Shown: positions 9,054 through 18,203 of the stretch, in pieces
How positions within the stretch are numbered: position 1 is the first letter of the stretch
How the letters are laid out: each line of letters starts with the position of its first letter
DNA from: Pseudoxanthomonas sp. YR558
GTDB taxonomy: Bacteria > Pseudomonadota > Gammaproteobacteria > Xanthomonadales > Xanthomonadaceae
Direction: 5' to 3'
DNA length: 64,000 nucleotides
Assembly (NCBI RefSeq): GCF_900116385.1
Contig: NZ_FPCI01000001.1
Coordinates: 1,302,001 to 1,366,000, forward strand
Notes under the pieces: generated by a model
Database searches by the model: none
What the model saw: only the letters and a program-made list of their open reading frames with translations
What the model was told of the DNA's origin: nothing
Translations under genes and position numbers: made by a program

Positions 9054-9929
9054 ATGTCGGCCGTTCCGGTGACCCCGCCGAAGATCGGCGCGAACGAACG
9101 TCTCGGCGCCACCCTGGCGCTGTCGCTGATCGTGCACGGCCTGCTGGTGCTGGGCGTCGGCTTCGCGCTCGACGACGCAGCGCCGGTGATGCCCACGCTG
9201 GACGTGATCCTCAGCCAGACCAGCACCCCGCTGACGCCGAAGGAGGCGGACTTCCTCGCCGCCGCCAACCAGGAGGGCGGCGGAGAGAGCGAGCAGGCCA
9301 AGCGGCCGCGCGACAGCCAGGCGGGCTGGATCCCGCAACCCGATACCGGCCTGGCACCGCAACCGCTGCGCGCGCAGACCACGGCACCGGTGCCGCCACC
9401 CGAAAGCCGCGTGATCACCACGCGCGAGGCCGAGGCGCGCACGCCCACCCCGGAAGCCCGCCCGCAACCGGACCAGCCGGACCTGCCGCAGGGCGAGCAG
9501 AAGGTGCAGCGCGACGCGGAGATGGCGCGCCTGGCGGCCGAGTACCACCTGCGCTCGGAGTTGTACGCCAAGCGACCGAAGCGCAAGTTCGTCTCGGCGA
9601 GCACCAGGGAATACGTCTACGCGAACTACCTGCGCGCGTGGGTGGACCGCGCGGAGCGCGTCGGCAACCTCAACTATCCCGACGAGGCGCGCCGCAAGCG
9701 CCTGGCCGGCACGCTGGTGATCAGCGTGGCGGTACGTCGCGACGGCAGCGTGGAGCAGACGCGCATCATCCAGTCCAGTGGCGTCCCGCTGCTGGATTCC
9801 ACGGCGAAGCGGATCGTGCAGCTCGCTGCGCCCTTCCCGCCGTTGCCCGAGACCAGTGAGAACGTGGACATCCTGCACGTCACCCGCACTTGGCGCTTCC
9901 TGCCGGGTGGCGAGGTCCGCGACGACTGA
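9054..9929 (+). CDS. tonB: TonB-family energy transducer
   Basis: Inner-membrane anchored protein that passes proton-motive energy to outer-membrane receptors. One N-terminal membrane helix (about residues 17-39, LGATLALSLIVHGLLVLGVGF, with the SxxxH-type His), a long proline/glutamate-rich periplasmic spacer (about 50-160), and a C-terminal TonB domain (about 200-285) with YPDEARRKRLAGTLVISVAVRRDGSV. Length 291 is normal. ExbB/ExbD are not adjacent, so this is either the housekeeping TonB or a paralogue using ExbBD from elsewhere. Placement directly behind gshB is, from memory, conserved in Xanthomonadaceae. It ends 5 bases from the convergent peptidase gene. Confidence 0.92.
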   Translation: MSAVPVTPPKIGANERLGATLALSLIVHGLLVLGVGFALDDAAPVMPTLDVILSQTSTPLTPKEADFLAAANQEGGGESEQAKRPRDSQAGWIPQPDTGLAPQPLRAQTTAPVPPPESRVITTREAEARTPTPEARPQPDQPDLPQGEQKVQRDAEMARLAAEYHLRSELYAKRPKRKFVSASTREYVYANYLRAWVDRAERVGNLNYPDEARRKRLAGTLVISVAVRRDGSVEQTRIIQSSGVPLLDSTAKRIVQLAAPFPPLPETSENVDILHVTRTWRFLPGGEVRDD

Positions 9930-9934
9930 GCGGG

Positions 9935-12007
9935 TCAGGGCGGCGCCAGTCCGCCCGGCAATCGCAGGTTCCGCCGCAGATAGGTGCGCACGTCGGCAGA
10001 CGGGGCTACCGGTGCCGCGCCACCCAGCGAGCGGTGCAGCATCGTTTCGATCAGGTAAGCGCGCGCTTCGCGCGCCAGCGGCGAGCCGCCGTCGTGGCCG
10101 GCCTGCTCGTCGACCAGCAAGGCCACGTCCTTGTCCGCCAGCTTCAACCGCGCCGCGTACTCAATGACACCCGCCAGGCCCACGCGCCGGTCTTCGCCGC
10201 CGGCCACCAGCAGGACCGGCCGGCGCAGACGTGCAACGTTGGCCAGCGGCGACTGCGCGTGCAAGCGCGCCATGGTCGCCTTGTCGGCGACGTCGATGCC
10301 TTGGCCGAGCAACCAGGTCTCCATCGGCACCACACGACCGATCTCCAGCGCCTCCGGATTGCGCAGCACCCAGCGCAACACCCAGCCGAAGTCCGGCGGT
10401 GGCACGGTGGCCACGGCCACCTTGAACAGGTCGGGATCGAAGGTCGCACCCAGCAGCGCGGAGTAACCGCCGAACGAAGCGCCGACGATGCCTACGCGTT
10501 CGCGATCGCCGACGCCCTGGTCCAGCAGCCAGCGCGTGCCTTCGACGATGTCGGCCTGGACGCGGCCGTAGCCGAAGTCGCCGCGAGCCGCCAGCACGTA
10601 GTCGCGACCATGTCCCGTGGAGCCACGGAAGTTCGGCTCGAACACGGCGTAGCCACGATTGGCGAACAACTGGCTGAGCGCGCGGTACTCGGGCTTCCAG
10701 TGATTCCAAGGCCCGCCGTGCGGCACCACCAGCAGCGGCACGCGCGCGGCATCGCGGCCCGGCGGCAGCCAGAGGAATCCGTGCACGCGGCGACCATCGG
10801 ACGCGCTCCATGTCACCGCGGTCGGTCGCGCCAACGCGGTGGCGTCCAACGCGGTGCCCTGCTCGCCCGAACGCCGGTCCAGCGGCACGTCGTCCAGCAG
10901 GGGCGAAACCGCGCGCGTCGCGGGGTCGTACAGGTGCCAGCGGCGCAGCGGAGCCTGCGGCGATGCGGCTTCCACCAGCCAGCGCGCGCCGATGCCGACG
11001 CCCGGCTGCAGATCGAGGTCGCGGCCCGGCAGCGCCGCGCGCAGCGCCGCCAGATGCGCGTCATCGTGGGGGGTAAGTGCGTACAGCTGAGAGGTCGTAC
11101 TGCGGTAAGCGACGAAGCGCGGCTGGCGTTCGACGGGATCCTCGATGATCTCGTCCACGTCCGCCGTGCGCTGCGGATCCGTGTGCACCTCGACGATGCG
11201 TCCGTCCACCTGCAGCCGCACCAACCGCGACAGGTCGCCCTGCACGTCGGTGCGCAGCCAGGCGCCACCGCCGGGCGCGAGCCCACGCAGTGCGCAGCGC
11301 CGGCTGGGATCGCAGCGCAGGACGGGCTGCGGCGCGCCGCGCACCATCCGATGGATCACCAGTTCGCCGCCTTCCACGCGCTGCAGCCAAGCCAACCGGC
11401 CTTGCGCATCGATCACGGCATCGACGATGCGCTGGCGGTCCTGCCACAGCGTCGTGCGCCGACCACGCATGTCCACGCGCAGCAATCGCCAACTGCGGGG
11501 CGCCGCGGCGGGTCCCTCGCGCTCCACCAGCAGCACGGCGGACGGTTGGCTGGGGTCGATGTCCAGCATGGCGGGCGACGCCGTGCCGCCCAGCGTCGCG
11601 ACCCTTCCGGATCCAGCCTGTCCGTTCACGGCCAGTGCCTGCAGATCGCGCGACGAACGCAGCAGCAGCCACGCGCCATCGCGGGTCCAGTCCAGCGCGT
11701 CCGCCCGGGTATCGCCCAGGATGCGCCACGGCGCGCCGCCGGCCGTCGCACGCAGCCACACTTCGCGCCGATCGCCGCGATCGCGCAGCCACGCTACGTG
11801 TTTGCCGTCGGGCGACAGCCGGATCGCGACGACCGCCCCACGCTGCAGGAAGGCGCTGCGCGGCAGCACAGGCGCGACCGGCCGTGCGCGCTCGGCGGCG
11901 ACGTAGTCCTGCAAGTCGGGGGCGGCCACCGCGCACGGAATGGCGGACAACAGGGCGCATGCGGCCACGGCCATGCGCGCGCCGGCACGCAGCGGGAACA
12001 GATTCAT
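9935..12007 (-). CDS. Exported S9 prolyl oligopeptidase-family serine peptidase
   Basis: Signal peptide (residues 1-29, ending AVAA) then a beta-propeller-like region (about 50-390) and an alpha/beta-hydrolase catalytic domain (about 400-670). The nucleophile is Ser511 in GASFGGYS, with Asp606 (GGEDRRVG) and His638 (AGHDGG) as partners; HGGPWNHW gives the oxyanion region. This is the S9C/DPP-type layout and the enzyme should act on short peptides in the periplasm. The gene follows the ABC transporter membrane subunit by 28 bases, which suggests it is the last member of that operon. Physiological substrate is unknown. Confidence 0.88.
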   Translation of the reverse strand: MNLFPLRAGARMAVAACALLSAIPCAVAAPDLQDYVAAERARPVAPVLPRSAFLQRGAVVAIRLSPDGKHVAWLRDRGDRREVWLRATAGGAPWRILGDTRADALDWTRDGAWLLLRSSRDLQALAVNGQAGSGRVATLGGTASPAMLDIDPSQPSAVLLVEREGPAAAPRSWRLLRVDMRGRRTTLWQDRQRIVDAVIDAQGRLAWLQRVEGGELVIHRMVRGAPQPVLRCDPSRRCALRGLAPGGGAWLRTDVQGDLSRLVRLQVDGRIVEVHTDPQRTADVDEIIEDPVERQPRFVAYRSTTSQLYALTPHDDAHLAALRAALPGRDLDLQPGVGIGARWLVEAASPQAPLRRWHLYDPATRAVSPLLDDVPLDRRSGEQGTALDATALARPTAVTWSASDGRRVHGFLWLPPGRDAARVPLLVVPHGGPWNHWKPEYRALSQLFANRGYAVFEPNFRGSTGHGRDYVLAARGDFGYGRVQADIVEGTRWLLDQGVGDRERVGIVGASFGGYSALLGATFDPDLFKVAVATVPPPDFGWVLRWVLRNPEALEIGRVVPMETWLLGQGIDVADKATMARLHAQSPLANVARLRRPVLLVAGGEDRRVGLAGVIEYAARLKLADKDVALLVDEQAGHDGGSPLAREARAYLIETMLHRSLGGAAPVAPSADVRTYLRRNLRLPGGLAPP

Positions 12008-12035
12008 GATCCTCTCCTCGGCGCTATTCGCGCGG

Positions 12036-13877
12036 TCAGGCCGCGGCGGGTTGTGGTAATGGCATGCGGACGTCCTCGCGGCGCGGCACCAGCAACCACA
12101 AGCTCGCCAAGGCGGGCAGGCCGATCACCGCACACGCGGCGACCCAGGCCCAGCGGCCCGTCGTCGACAGTTGCGCACGCGCCGTCAGCCACACCGCGCC
12201 GGCCAGCGACAGCAGCGACAACGCCGCTGCAAGCCACAGCATCGAAGCGGGAATCGCAGCAGGCCGGGTGACGTCGAGCGGCAACGGCGGCGCGAACAGG
12301 TTGCGCGCGGCTTCCGTGATGGCGTGCAACGCCGGCGACGGCCATACGCTGCGGTAGCGGTACACCGGCGGATAGTCGAAGGCCATCGCGCGACGGTGCA
12401 CGGTTTCGATGCGGCCGTCGTCGTGCGTGCGCAGCGTGACCTGTGTCGGCGCAGCGCCATCGCTGGCGTGCGAGCGCGCCGAGAATGCGATCGAGATCAG
12501 GTAGCCATCGACCAGTTCCACCAGGTCCAGGTTGCGCAGGTCGCCCATCTCGCCGGGCAGCGGTACGCGCAAGCGCGGCACCAGCAGTGCCTGGCCTTCC
12601 ACCAGCGGTCGGGCATCGTAGAAATACAGGGCGCGATCGCTGAGCATGCCGATGCCCTGGCCCAGGGGACCGCCCCCCATCAGGGTTTCGCCCGCGGCGA
12701 CGCGCACGCGCGGCAGCACGCGATGCTCGGCGCTCATGTACTGATAGAGGGTGTCGCCACCGACCAGCACCGCATCGCCCGGCTCCATGCCCGGAAGCGC
12801 GTCGCCCGGCAACACCACCGCGGGGAACGCAGCCTGTTCCGCCCCGATACCGAGGGCACCCACCGCGCGGTTGTCGGCCAGCCGGTAACCATGCAAGCGC
12901 ATGTCGTCGTGGCTGAACACCCAGCGCTCGCGACGTTCGCCATCGTCGAACTCCATCGGCCGGAAATTGCCCAACTCCTGGTACTGCGGCAGCTTCGGCA
13001 CCTGCACGCCGAGTCCGTCAGGTTCGGACAGGCGGATCTGCTCGCGCAACAACGGCGCATCCGGATGCCGGCTATCGCGCAGGCCGGCGATCATACGTTC
13101 GCGCGGATCCATCTTCTCCACTTCGTTGTGCCCCCCCACGGGCGGCACCGGGGTGTTGTTCGGATGGCTGCCCTGCGCGATCCACAGCATCTCCAGGCCG
13201 AACAGCAGCACGAGCGCCATCACGTGGACCGCCACCTGCAGCGGCAGGGCGACGGCAGCCGTGGCGAACAGTCCGCGCGGCGGCGAGTCCAGGTCGGCGA
13301 CGAACGCCACGCGCAGCAGCACCGCCAGCCAGGCCATCACGATCAGCTCGATCGCGATCATCCCGAAACCGTAGGCACGGCTGACCAGCAACCAGACCAG
13401 CAGCACCAGCGCTGCGCCGGCCCACCGCCATCCGCGCAAGCTGCAGAACGCACCCGCGAGATACGCGGACGTCGCGATTAGCGCACCCGACACCGGCAGC
13501 AGCCAATGGCGCAAGTCGACCACGCGCGGCGTCAGCGCGTGTTGCCAGAGCGCGACCAGCAGCAGCGGCAGCGCCACGGCGACGGTGAGCAGTACCGCCG
13601 CGGCCGCGGCGAGGGCGAACGCCACGCGCGCCGGTGCCATCGGCCGGTGCAGCAGGCTCAACCACTGACTGGGCTTGCGATAGCTGCCCATCTGGTACAG
13701 CCCGAGCAGCAGCCCGCACAGCGCATACACGCCGCCGATCACCCGGTGCACCACCAGCGGTTGCTGGGCCAGGTCCACCACCCGTGCCATGAAGGCCAGT
13801 GCGAGCAGGTGCACGATGGCCGCCAGCAAGGCCCAGCCGCGGAAGCGGATCAGTTCGCTCTTGAAGAAGTCGTACAT
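12036..13877 (-). CDS. Membrane component linked to the ABC transporter, with large soluble domain
   Basis: 613 residues. The N-terminal third has about six to eight hydrophobic helices (YDFFKSELIRFRGWALLAAIVHLLALAFM and onward to about residue 260), then a hydrophilic domain of about 240 residues (270-540), then two more helices near the C-terminus before a basic end. The beginning resembles the ABC-2 permease partner encoded with YtrA-type GntR regulators. It starts 11 bases after the ATPase stop with a GAGGAACG ribosome binding site, so the two products should form one transporter. The role of the soluble domain and the cargo are unknown. A longer upstream frame would overlap the ATPase and is rejected. 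Confidence 0.8.
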   Translation of the reverse strand: MYDFFKSELIRFRGWALLAAIVHLLALAFMARVVDLAQQPLVVHRVIGGVYALCGLLLGLYQMGSYRKPSQWLSLLHRPMAPARVAFALAAAAAVLLTVAVALPLLLVALWQHALTPRVVDLRHWLLPVSGALIATSAYLAGAFCSLRGWRWAGAALVLLVWLLVSRAYGFGMIAIELIVMAWLAVLLRVAFVADLDSPPRGLFATAAVALPLQVAVHVMALVLLFGLEMLWIAQGSHPNNTPVPPVGGHNEVEKMDPRERMIAGLRDSRHPDAPLLREQIRLSEPDGLGVQVPKLPQYQELGNFRPMEFDDGERRERWVFSHDDMRLHGYRLADNRAVGALGIGAEQAAFPAVVLPGDALPGMEPGDAVLVGGDTLYQYMSAEHRVLPRVRVAAGETLMGGGPLGQGIGMLSDRALYFYDARPLVEGQALLVPRLRVPLPGEMGDLRNLDLVELVDGYLISIAFSARSHASDGAAPTQVTLRTHDDGRIETVHRRAMAFDYPPVYRYRSVWPSPALHAITEAARNLFAPPLPLDVTRPAAIPASMLWLAAALSLLSLAGAVWLTARAQLSTTGRWAWVAACAVIGLPALASLWLLVPRREDVRMPLPQPAAA

Positions 13878-13888
13878 GGGGTCGTTCC

Positions 13889-14797
13889 TCAGGCGGCGGC
13901 CGGCGCGGCGTGGTTCTTGGCCAGGAAGCCGTTGACCGCGCGGTCCAGGCTCACCGGCATGCTGCGGATGGAGCGCGCACCCTGCGCGCGCAGGTAGTCG
14001 GCAAAGCTTTCGTCCTGGTCGAGCACCAGGTAGTGGTGCAGTCCGTCCAGGCGCTGCACTTCCAGCAGACCGGGCACGCTCTGCGGATCGGGTCCCTTGA
14101 AGGGGATGTCGGCCACCCACAACGCCACGCGCGAGGTGAAGTCTTCCGGCGCGGACATGTTCTTCAGCTGCCCACGCTCGAGGATGATGAGGTTATCCGC
14201 GACGCGCTCGATCTCTTCCATCTGGTGCGAGCAGTAGACGACCGTGCACTGCTCCGCCGCGTTGCTGTACATCAGCGATTCGAGGAAGGCGCGCTTGGCG
14301 ACCACATCCAGCCCGAGCGTCGGTTCATCGAGCACCAGCAGCTCCGGCGTCTGTGCGAGCGCCAGCGCGAGATTGAGTCCGGCACGCTCGCCGCGTGATA
14401 GCTGCGAAACCTTCTGCTGCGGCAGCACGTGGTAGTGGCCGATCACGTCCTCGTAGGCGCGCGCGTTCCAACGCGGGTACTGGTGCTGCTGCATCGCACG
14501 CACCTGCTCCACGCGCATCCAACCCGGCAGCGTGTGTTCTTCGTTGACGAAGCCGACGCGCGCGCGATCGGCGGGCAATAGTCGCTGGCTGTCGCGGCCC
14601 AGGATGTTTGCCGTGCCGGACGTCGGCGGCAGGAATCCCAGCAGGATGCGGAACAGCGTCGACTTGCCTGCGCCGTTCGCGCCCACGATCGCGTGGATGC
14701 GCCCGCGCGGAATCGCCAGGTCCAGGTGGTCCAGCGCCAGCTTCGCGCCATAGCGTCGGGTCAGAGCCCGGGTTTCGATCACATAGTCATCGGACAT
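13889..14797 (-). CDS. ABC transporter ATP-binding protein
   Basis: 302-residue ATPase. Walker A is GANGAGKST (about residues 39-47), the signature is a variant LSRGERAGLNLALAL, Walker B is LLVLDEPTLGLD, and the switch His lies in YCSHQMEE. The C-terminal 90 residues after the nucleotide domain are extra. It begins 14 bases behind the GntR regulator and is followed by the membrane subunit, giving a regulator-ATPase-permease operon of the YtrA/YtrB kind. These systems often respond to cell-envelope stress in other bacteria; that role here is inference. Confidence 0.93.
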   Translation of the reverse strand: MSDDYVIETRALTRRYGAKLALDHLDLAIPRGRIHAIVGANGAGKSTLFRILLGFLPPTSGTANILGRDSQRLLPADRARVGFVNEEHTLPGWMRVEQVRAMQQHQYPRWNARAYEDVIGHYHVLPQQKVSQLSRGERAGLNLALALAQTPELLVLDEPTLGLDVVAKRAFLESLMYSNAAEQCTVVYCSHQMEEIERVADNLIILERGQLKNMSAPEDFTSRVALWVADIPFKGPDPQSVPGLLEVQRLDGLHHYLVLDQDESFADYLRAQGARSIRSMPVSLDRAVNGFLAKNHAAPAAA

Positions 14798-14811
14798 GTC
14801 GGGCTCCCGGC

Positions 14812-15222
14812 TCAGGCGATGCGGCGCGGCGCCAGACGGCGCAGGGCGTGCGATACGCGCGACTCCACCTCGTCGGCGGCGAAGTCGAGCGGGATCACGT
14901 CGTTGACGAAGCGGCCGACGGCGTCGTCGAGCCGGCGCTCGCGCTCGGCATCGGACAGCCGCTGGCGCGGCGCGGCCACATACAGGCCCATGCCCTGGCG
15001 CGATTCCAACCACCCTTCCGTGGTGAGCTCGGCATAGGCCTTGGCCACCGTGTTGGGATTGATGGCCAACTGCTGGGCCAGCCCGCGCACGCTGGGCAAC
15101 TGGTCGCCCGCCCGCAACCCGCCGGTGGCGATCTGCATGCGCACGCCATCGACGATCTGGCGAACGATGGGCCGCGGATCGCCGGTGGCGATCTGCAACA
15201 TCAGCGGGGTGGTGCGGGCCAT
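14812..15222 (-). CDS. GntR-family transcriptional regulator, YtrA subfamily
   Basis: Short regulator of 136 residues: an N-terminal winged helix-turn-helix (IVRQIVDGVRMQIATGGLRAGDQLPSVRGLA ... NTVAKAYAELTTEGWLE, about residues 17-80) and only about 50 residues of C-terminal helix, which is the hallmark of the YtrA subgroup. It is first in the operon with an ABC ATPase and membrane protein. An 8-base perfect inverted repeat lies 17 bases upstream of its start, so it probably represses its own operon and is released by an unknown ligand. Confidence 0.93.
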   Translation of the reverse strand: MARTTPLMLQIATGDPRPIVRQIVDGVRMQIATGGLRAGDQLPSVRGLAQQLAINPNTVAKAYAELTTEGWLESRQGMGLYVAAPRQRLSDAERERRLDDAVGRFVNDVIPLDFAADEVESRVSHALRRLAPRRIA

Positions 15223-15238
15223 GGCAGTCTCCAGGCAG

Positions 15239-15261
15239 CTGTACTAACACACATAGTACAG
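15239..15261. promoter_or_regulatory. Inverted-repeat operator for the GntR regulator
   Basis: CTGTACTA, seven bases, TAGTACAG: a perfect 8-base inverted repeat just upstream of the regulator gene. GntR/YtrA proteins bind as dimers to such spaced palindromes, and the position suits autorepression of the GntR-ABC operon. Confidence 0.75.
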
Positions 15262-15313
15262 TTGGAACAGAAGCCGTCAACCCTGACCGACGACACCCCT
15301 CCGGGACGCCGCC

Positions 15314-16054
15314 TCAGCTGCGGGCGCGCAGGGCTTTCTGTTCTTCCAGGGTCAGGGCGACGTTGTTACGCAGGTACGCCGGTTCGACGCGCTCGGGCGC
15401 GATGGCTTCCCCGCGATGCCAGGCGTCCACGGCCAGGTGCGCCAGGTCGGCGGCGTGCGGCAGTGCGTGCGCATCGATACGGGCGAAGCGCGCCTGCAGT
15501 GATGTCGCCAGCACGCCTTCGCCCGCGGCGAAGCCGGTGCCCACACCGATCCAGCCCACGGCGTCGCCGGGCAAGCGGTACTCGGCCGGCGCGATGACGG
15601 TTTCATCGGTCGTCGCCTGCAGGCCATCGCCCTGCCGGACGAAGGTGCCGGTGTAAATCTCGCCCATGCGCGCATCGATGGCCGCGAGGATGGCGTGAGG
15701 CGCGCCCACGTCGCAACCGCCCTCGCCCGCCAGCACCGCGGGCGGCGGTACCTGCGCCGCCAGCACGGCAAGCGTGGAAACCGGCAGCAGCGGCCGATCG
15801 AGTGCCAACGCGATGCCTTGCGCGATCGCGATCGCCAAGCGCACGCCGGTGAAAGCGCCAGGACCGCGACTGAGCGCGACCCCATCGAGTTGCGAACGCG
15901 CGAGGCCGGCCTCGGCCAACAACTGCTCGGCCCACGGCAACGCAAGTTCCGCGTGGCGGCGCGGCGCGATCTCGAAGCGCTCGCGCACCTCGCCATCGAC
16001 GTAGACGGCGACGGAGCAGGCTTCGGTAGCGGTTTCGAAAGCGAGCAGTTTCAT
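15314..16054 (-). CDS. tsaB: TsaB, tRNA threonylcarbamoyladenosine biosynthesis protein
   Basis: Partner of TsaD, TsaE and TsaC in making t6A at position 37 of ANN-decoding tRNAs. The N-terminus MKLLAFETATEACSVAV is the family signature, followed by LSRGPGAFTGVRLAIAIAQGIA. 246 residues, near the family length. An earlier ATG nine codons upstream exists, but the one chosen matches the family beginning. The last residues LRNNVALTLEEQKALRARS are typical of the xanthomonad form. The next gene on the same strand upstream is the YoaA-type helicase, 42 bases away. Confidence 0.94.
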   Translation of the reverse strand: MKLLAFETATEACSVAVYVDGEVRERFEIAPRRHAELALPWAEQLLAEAGLARSQLDGVALSRGPGAFTGVRLAIAIAQGIALALDRPLLPVSTLAVLAAQVPPPAVLAGEGGCDVGAPHAILAAIDARMGEIYTGTFVRQGDGLQATTDETVIAPAEYRLPGDAVGWIGVGTGFAAGEGVLATSLQARFARIDAHALPHAADLAHLAVDAWHRGEAIAPERVEPAYLRNNVALTLEEQKALRARS

Positions 16055-16096
16055 GCGGGGCGGCCGGTGTTCATGGGACAAGGATACCCGCGCGGC

Positions 16097-18145
16097 TCAG
16101 AACCGGGCGTCGGCGAACCAGTCGTCGGCCGCCGGCGCCGCCGTGGCCACCTCGTCCTCGCTGATCGTGGCGCCGAAGAATCCCTGCACGTCCTGCACCC
16201 GCTGCGTGCGTGCGAACGGCGGCAGCGAATCCAGGAAGATGCGGCCATAGGGCTTGCCGGTCAGGCGCGGATCGCACAGCACCAGCACGCCGCGGTCGGT
16301 CTCGCTGCGGATCAGGCGGCCGACCGCCTGCTTGAGCGCGATGACGGCCTGCGGCAGTTGTTCGTCGCGGAACGGATTGCCACCGGCGCGACGCACTGCT
16401 TCCAGGCGGGCTTCGAACACCGGATCGTCCGGCGCGGCGAACGGCAGCTTGTCCACGACGACGACGCTCAACGTATCGCCGACCACGTCGACGCCCTCGC
16501 GGAAGCTCGCCGCACCCAGCAGCACGCCGTTGCCGGACTCCCGGAACCGCTGCAGCAGCGTGCCGCGCGGCGCTTCACCCTGCACGAACAGCGGCCAAGG
16601 CCCACCGCGCAACGCGTCGGCGGCCTCACGCAGCGCGCGGTGCGAGGCGAACAGCAGGAAGGCACGTCCTTGCGATGCTTCCAGCACCGGCCGCAACGTC
16701 GCGATCAACGCCTTGCCGAATGCGGGCGCATTCGGGTCGGGCAAGCCCGTCGGGAGGTAGCACAACGCCTGGTGCGGCCAGTCGAACGGGCTGGGTTGCA
16801 ACAGCGTCGGCGGATCTTCCAGCCCGAGGCGCAATGCCAGGTGATCGAAGCGACCACCGACGGCGAGCGTCGCCGAGGTGAACACCCAGGCCGCCCGCGA
16901 CTGCTCGCGATGCTGGCGCAGCGGGCCGGACACATCCAGCGGCGTGCGCTGGCAGCGAAACGCGCGCGGAGTGAGTTCGTACCAGAGCACGTCGCCGTCG
17001 TCGGCGTGCGATGCAGCCTCCGTGTCGTCGAACGCCCCGGTACCGGTCGGCGCGGCATGCCAGCGCGACAGCCGCTTGGCGAACTCGGTCGCGCGCGCAG
17101 CGCAGGCTTCGAGCCCCAAGGATGCCGGGGCCAGCGGCGCCAGCGCAGCGGACAGCTCGGCGAGCGCGTGCTCGATGGCGTCGAATCCGGCCGCCACCTC
17201 CGGCTTGGCCAGCAAACGCTCGCGCGTACCGCGCGCGGGCATGCCCTCCATCGCCACGCGTGCCTCGCGCAATGCCTGTTCCAAGGCACGCACGGGCGGT
17301 TGCAGGGCGGACAACGCACCGGCGACGTCCTTGCACTCGGCCAGACAGTCGCGCGCCAGCTCCTGCAGCGGACGCATGCTAAAGCCCTCGCCGAAGAAGT
17401 TCGCCGCCAGTTCGGGCAGCTGGTGCGCTTCGTCGATCACGAAGGCCTGCGCACCCGGCAGAATTTCACCGAAGCCCTCCTGCTTGAGCGCCAGATCGGC
17501 CAGCAGCAGATGGTGGTTCACCACCACGATGTCCGCCGCCTGCGCGCGCTGGCGCGCCTGCACGACGAAGCAGTCGTCCCAGAACGGACACTCGCTGCCC
17601 AGGCAGTTGTCGATGGTCGATGTGACCAACGGCAGCAACGGCGAATCGTCCGGCAATGCGGCGAGTTCGGCCATGTCGCCGAACTGCGTGCGGCCGCCCC
17701 ACGCGACGATGCGCTGGAACTGGTCCACCTGCTCACGGCTGGTGAAGGTGGTGCGCAGGGTCTGCGGATCGCCCTTGGCCTGGTTCAGGCGATAGCGGCA
17801 CAGATAGTTGCTGCGCCCCTTCAGCAGCGCCGACTTCAGCCCCGACACGCCCAATGCATCGCGCACGCGCGGCAGGTCGCGGTGGTACAGCTGGTCCTGC
17901 AGGGCACGCGTGCCGGTGGAGATGATCGTCTTCAACCCCGACAGCAGCGCAGGCACGAGGTACGCGAAGGTCTTGCCCGTCCCGGTACCGGCCTCGGCCA
18001 GCAGCACATCGCGCGCATCGAAGGCGTCGGCGATCGCCGCCGTCAGGCGCTGCTGGGCGTCGCGGGGTACGAAGGCGTCAAGGCGGTCCGCCAGTGCGCC
18101 ACCCTCGCTGAGGGCGTCGCGGCTGGCCTGGGCGAGCTGGGACAT
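16097..18145 (-). CDS. yoaA: YoaA/DinG-type ATP-dependent DNA helicase (XPD-like, iron-sulfur)
   Basis: Superfamily 2 5'-3' helicase of 682 residues. Walker A is AEAGTGTGKTFAYL, motif II is VIDEAHQLPE, and the last motifs are RFRESGNGVLLG and QAVGRLIRSETDRG. Four cysteines that would hold a 4Fe-4S cluster are seen in YLCRYRLN and DNCLGSECPFWDDCF. Length and FeS spacing fit YoaA better than the longer DinG. In E. coli YoaA acts with HolC at stalled forks. I chose MSQLAQASRD as the start; a frame beginning ten codons earlier is possible. Confidence 0.9.
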   Translation of the reverse strand: MSQLAQASRDALSEGGALADRLDAFVPRDAQQRLTAAIADAFDARDVLLAEAGTGTGKTFAYLVPALLSGLKTIISTGTRALQDQLYHRDLPRVRDALGVSGLKSALLKGRSNYLCRYRLNQAKGDPQTLRTTFTSREQVDQFQRIVAWGGRTQFGDMAELAALPDDSPLLPLVTSTIDNCLGSECPFWDDCFVVQARQRAQAADIVVVNHHLLLADLALKQEGFGEILPGAQAFVIDEAHQLPELAANFFGEGFSMRPLQELARDCLAECKDVAGALSALQPPVRALEQALREARVAMEGMPARGTRERLLAKPEVAAGFDAIEHALAELSAALAPLAPASLGLEACAARATEFAKRLSRWHAAPTGTGAFDDTEAASHADDGDVLWYELTPRAFRCQRTPLDVSGPLRQHREQSRAAWVFTSATLAVGGRFDHLALRLGLEDPPTLLQPSPFDWPHQALCYLPTGLPDPNAPAFGKALIATLRPVLEASQGRAFLLFASHRALREAADALRGGPWPLFVQGEAPRGTLLQRFRESGNGVLLGAASFREGVDVVGDTLSVVVVDKLPFAAPDDPVFEARLEAVRRAGGNPFRDEQLPQAVIALKQAVGRLIRSETDRGVLVLCDPRLTGKPYGRIFLDSLPPFARTQRVQDVQGFFGATISEDEVATAAPAADDWFADARF

Positions 18146-18203
18146 CGGGGAAACATCGGGCGGTTGCGACGGCAAGGGTACCGCGTCGCGACCGACCCGT
18201 GCC

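Noticed and set aside
7865..9604. Upstream extension of the pilG frame through gshB and tonB
   Set aside because: Antisense to two well-supported genes; PilG starts correctly at the ATG at 7864.
9890..12271. 793-codon plus-strand frame
   Set aside because: Antisense to the S9 peptidase and the membrane protein; no conserved motif.
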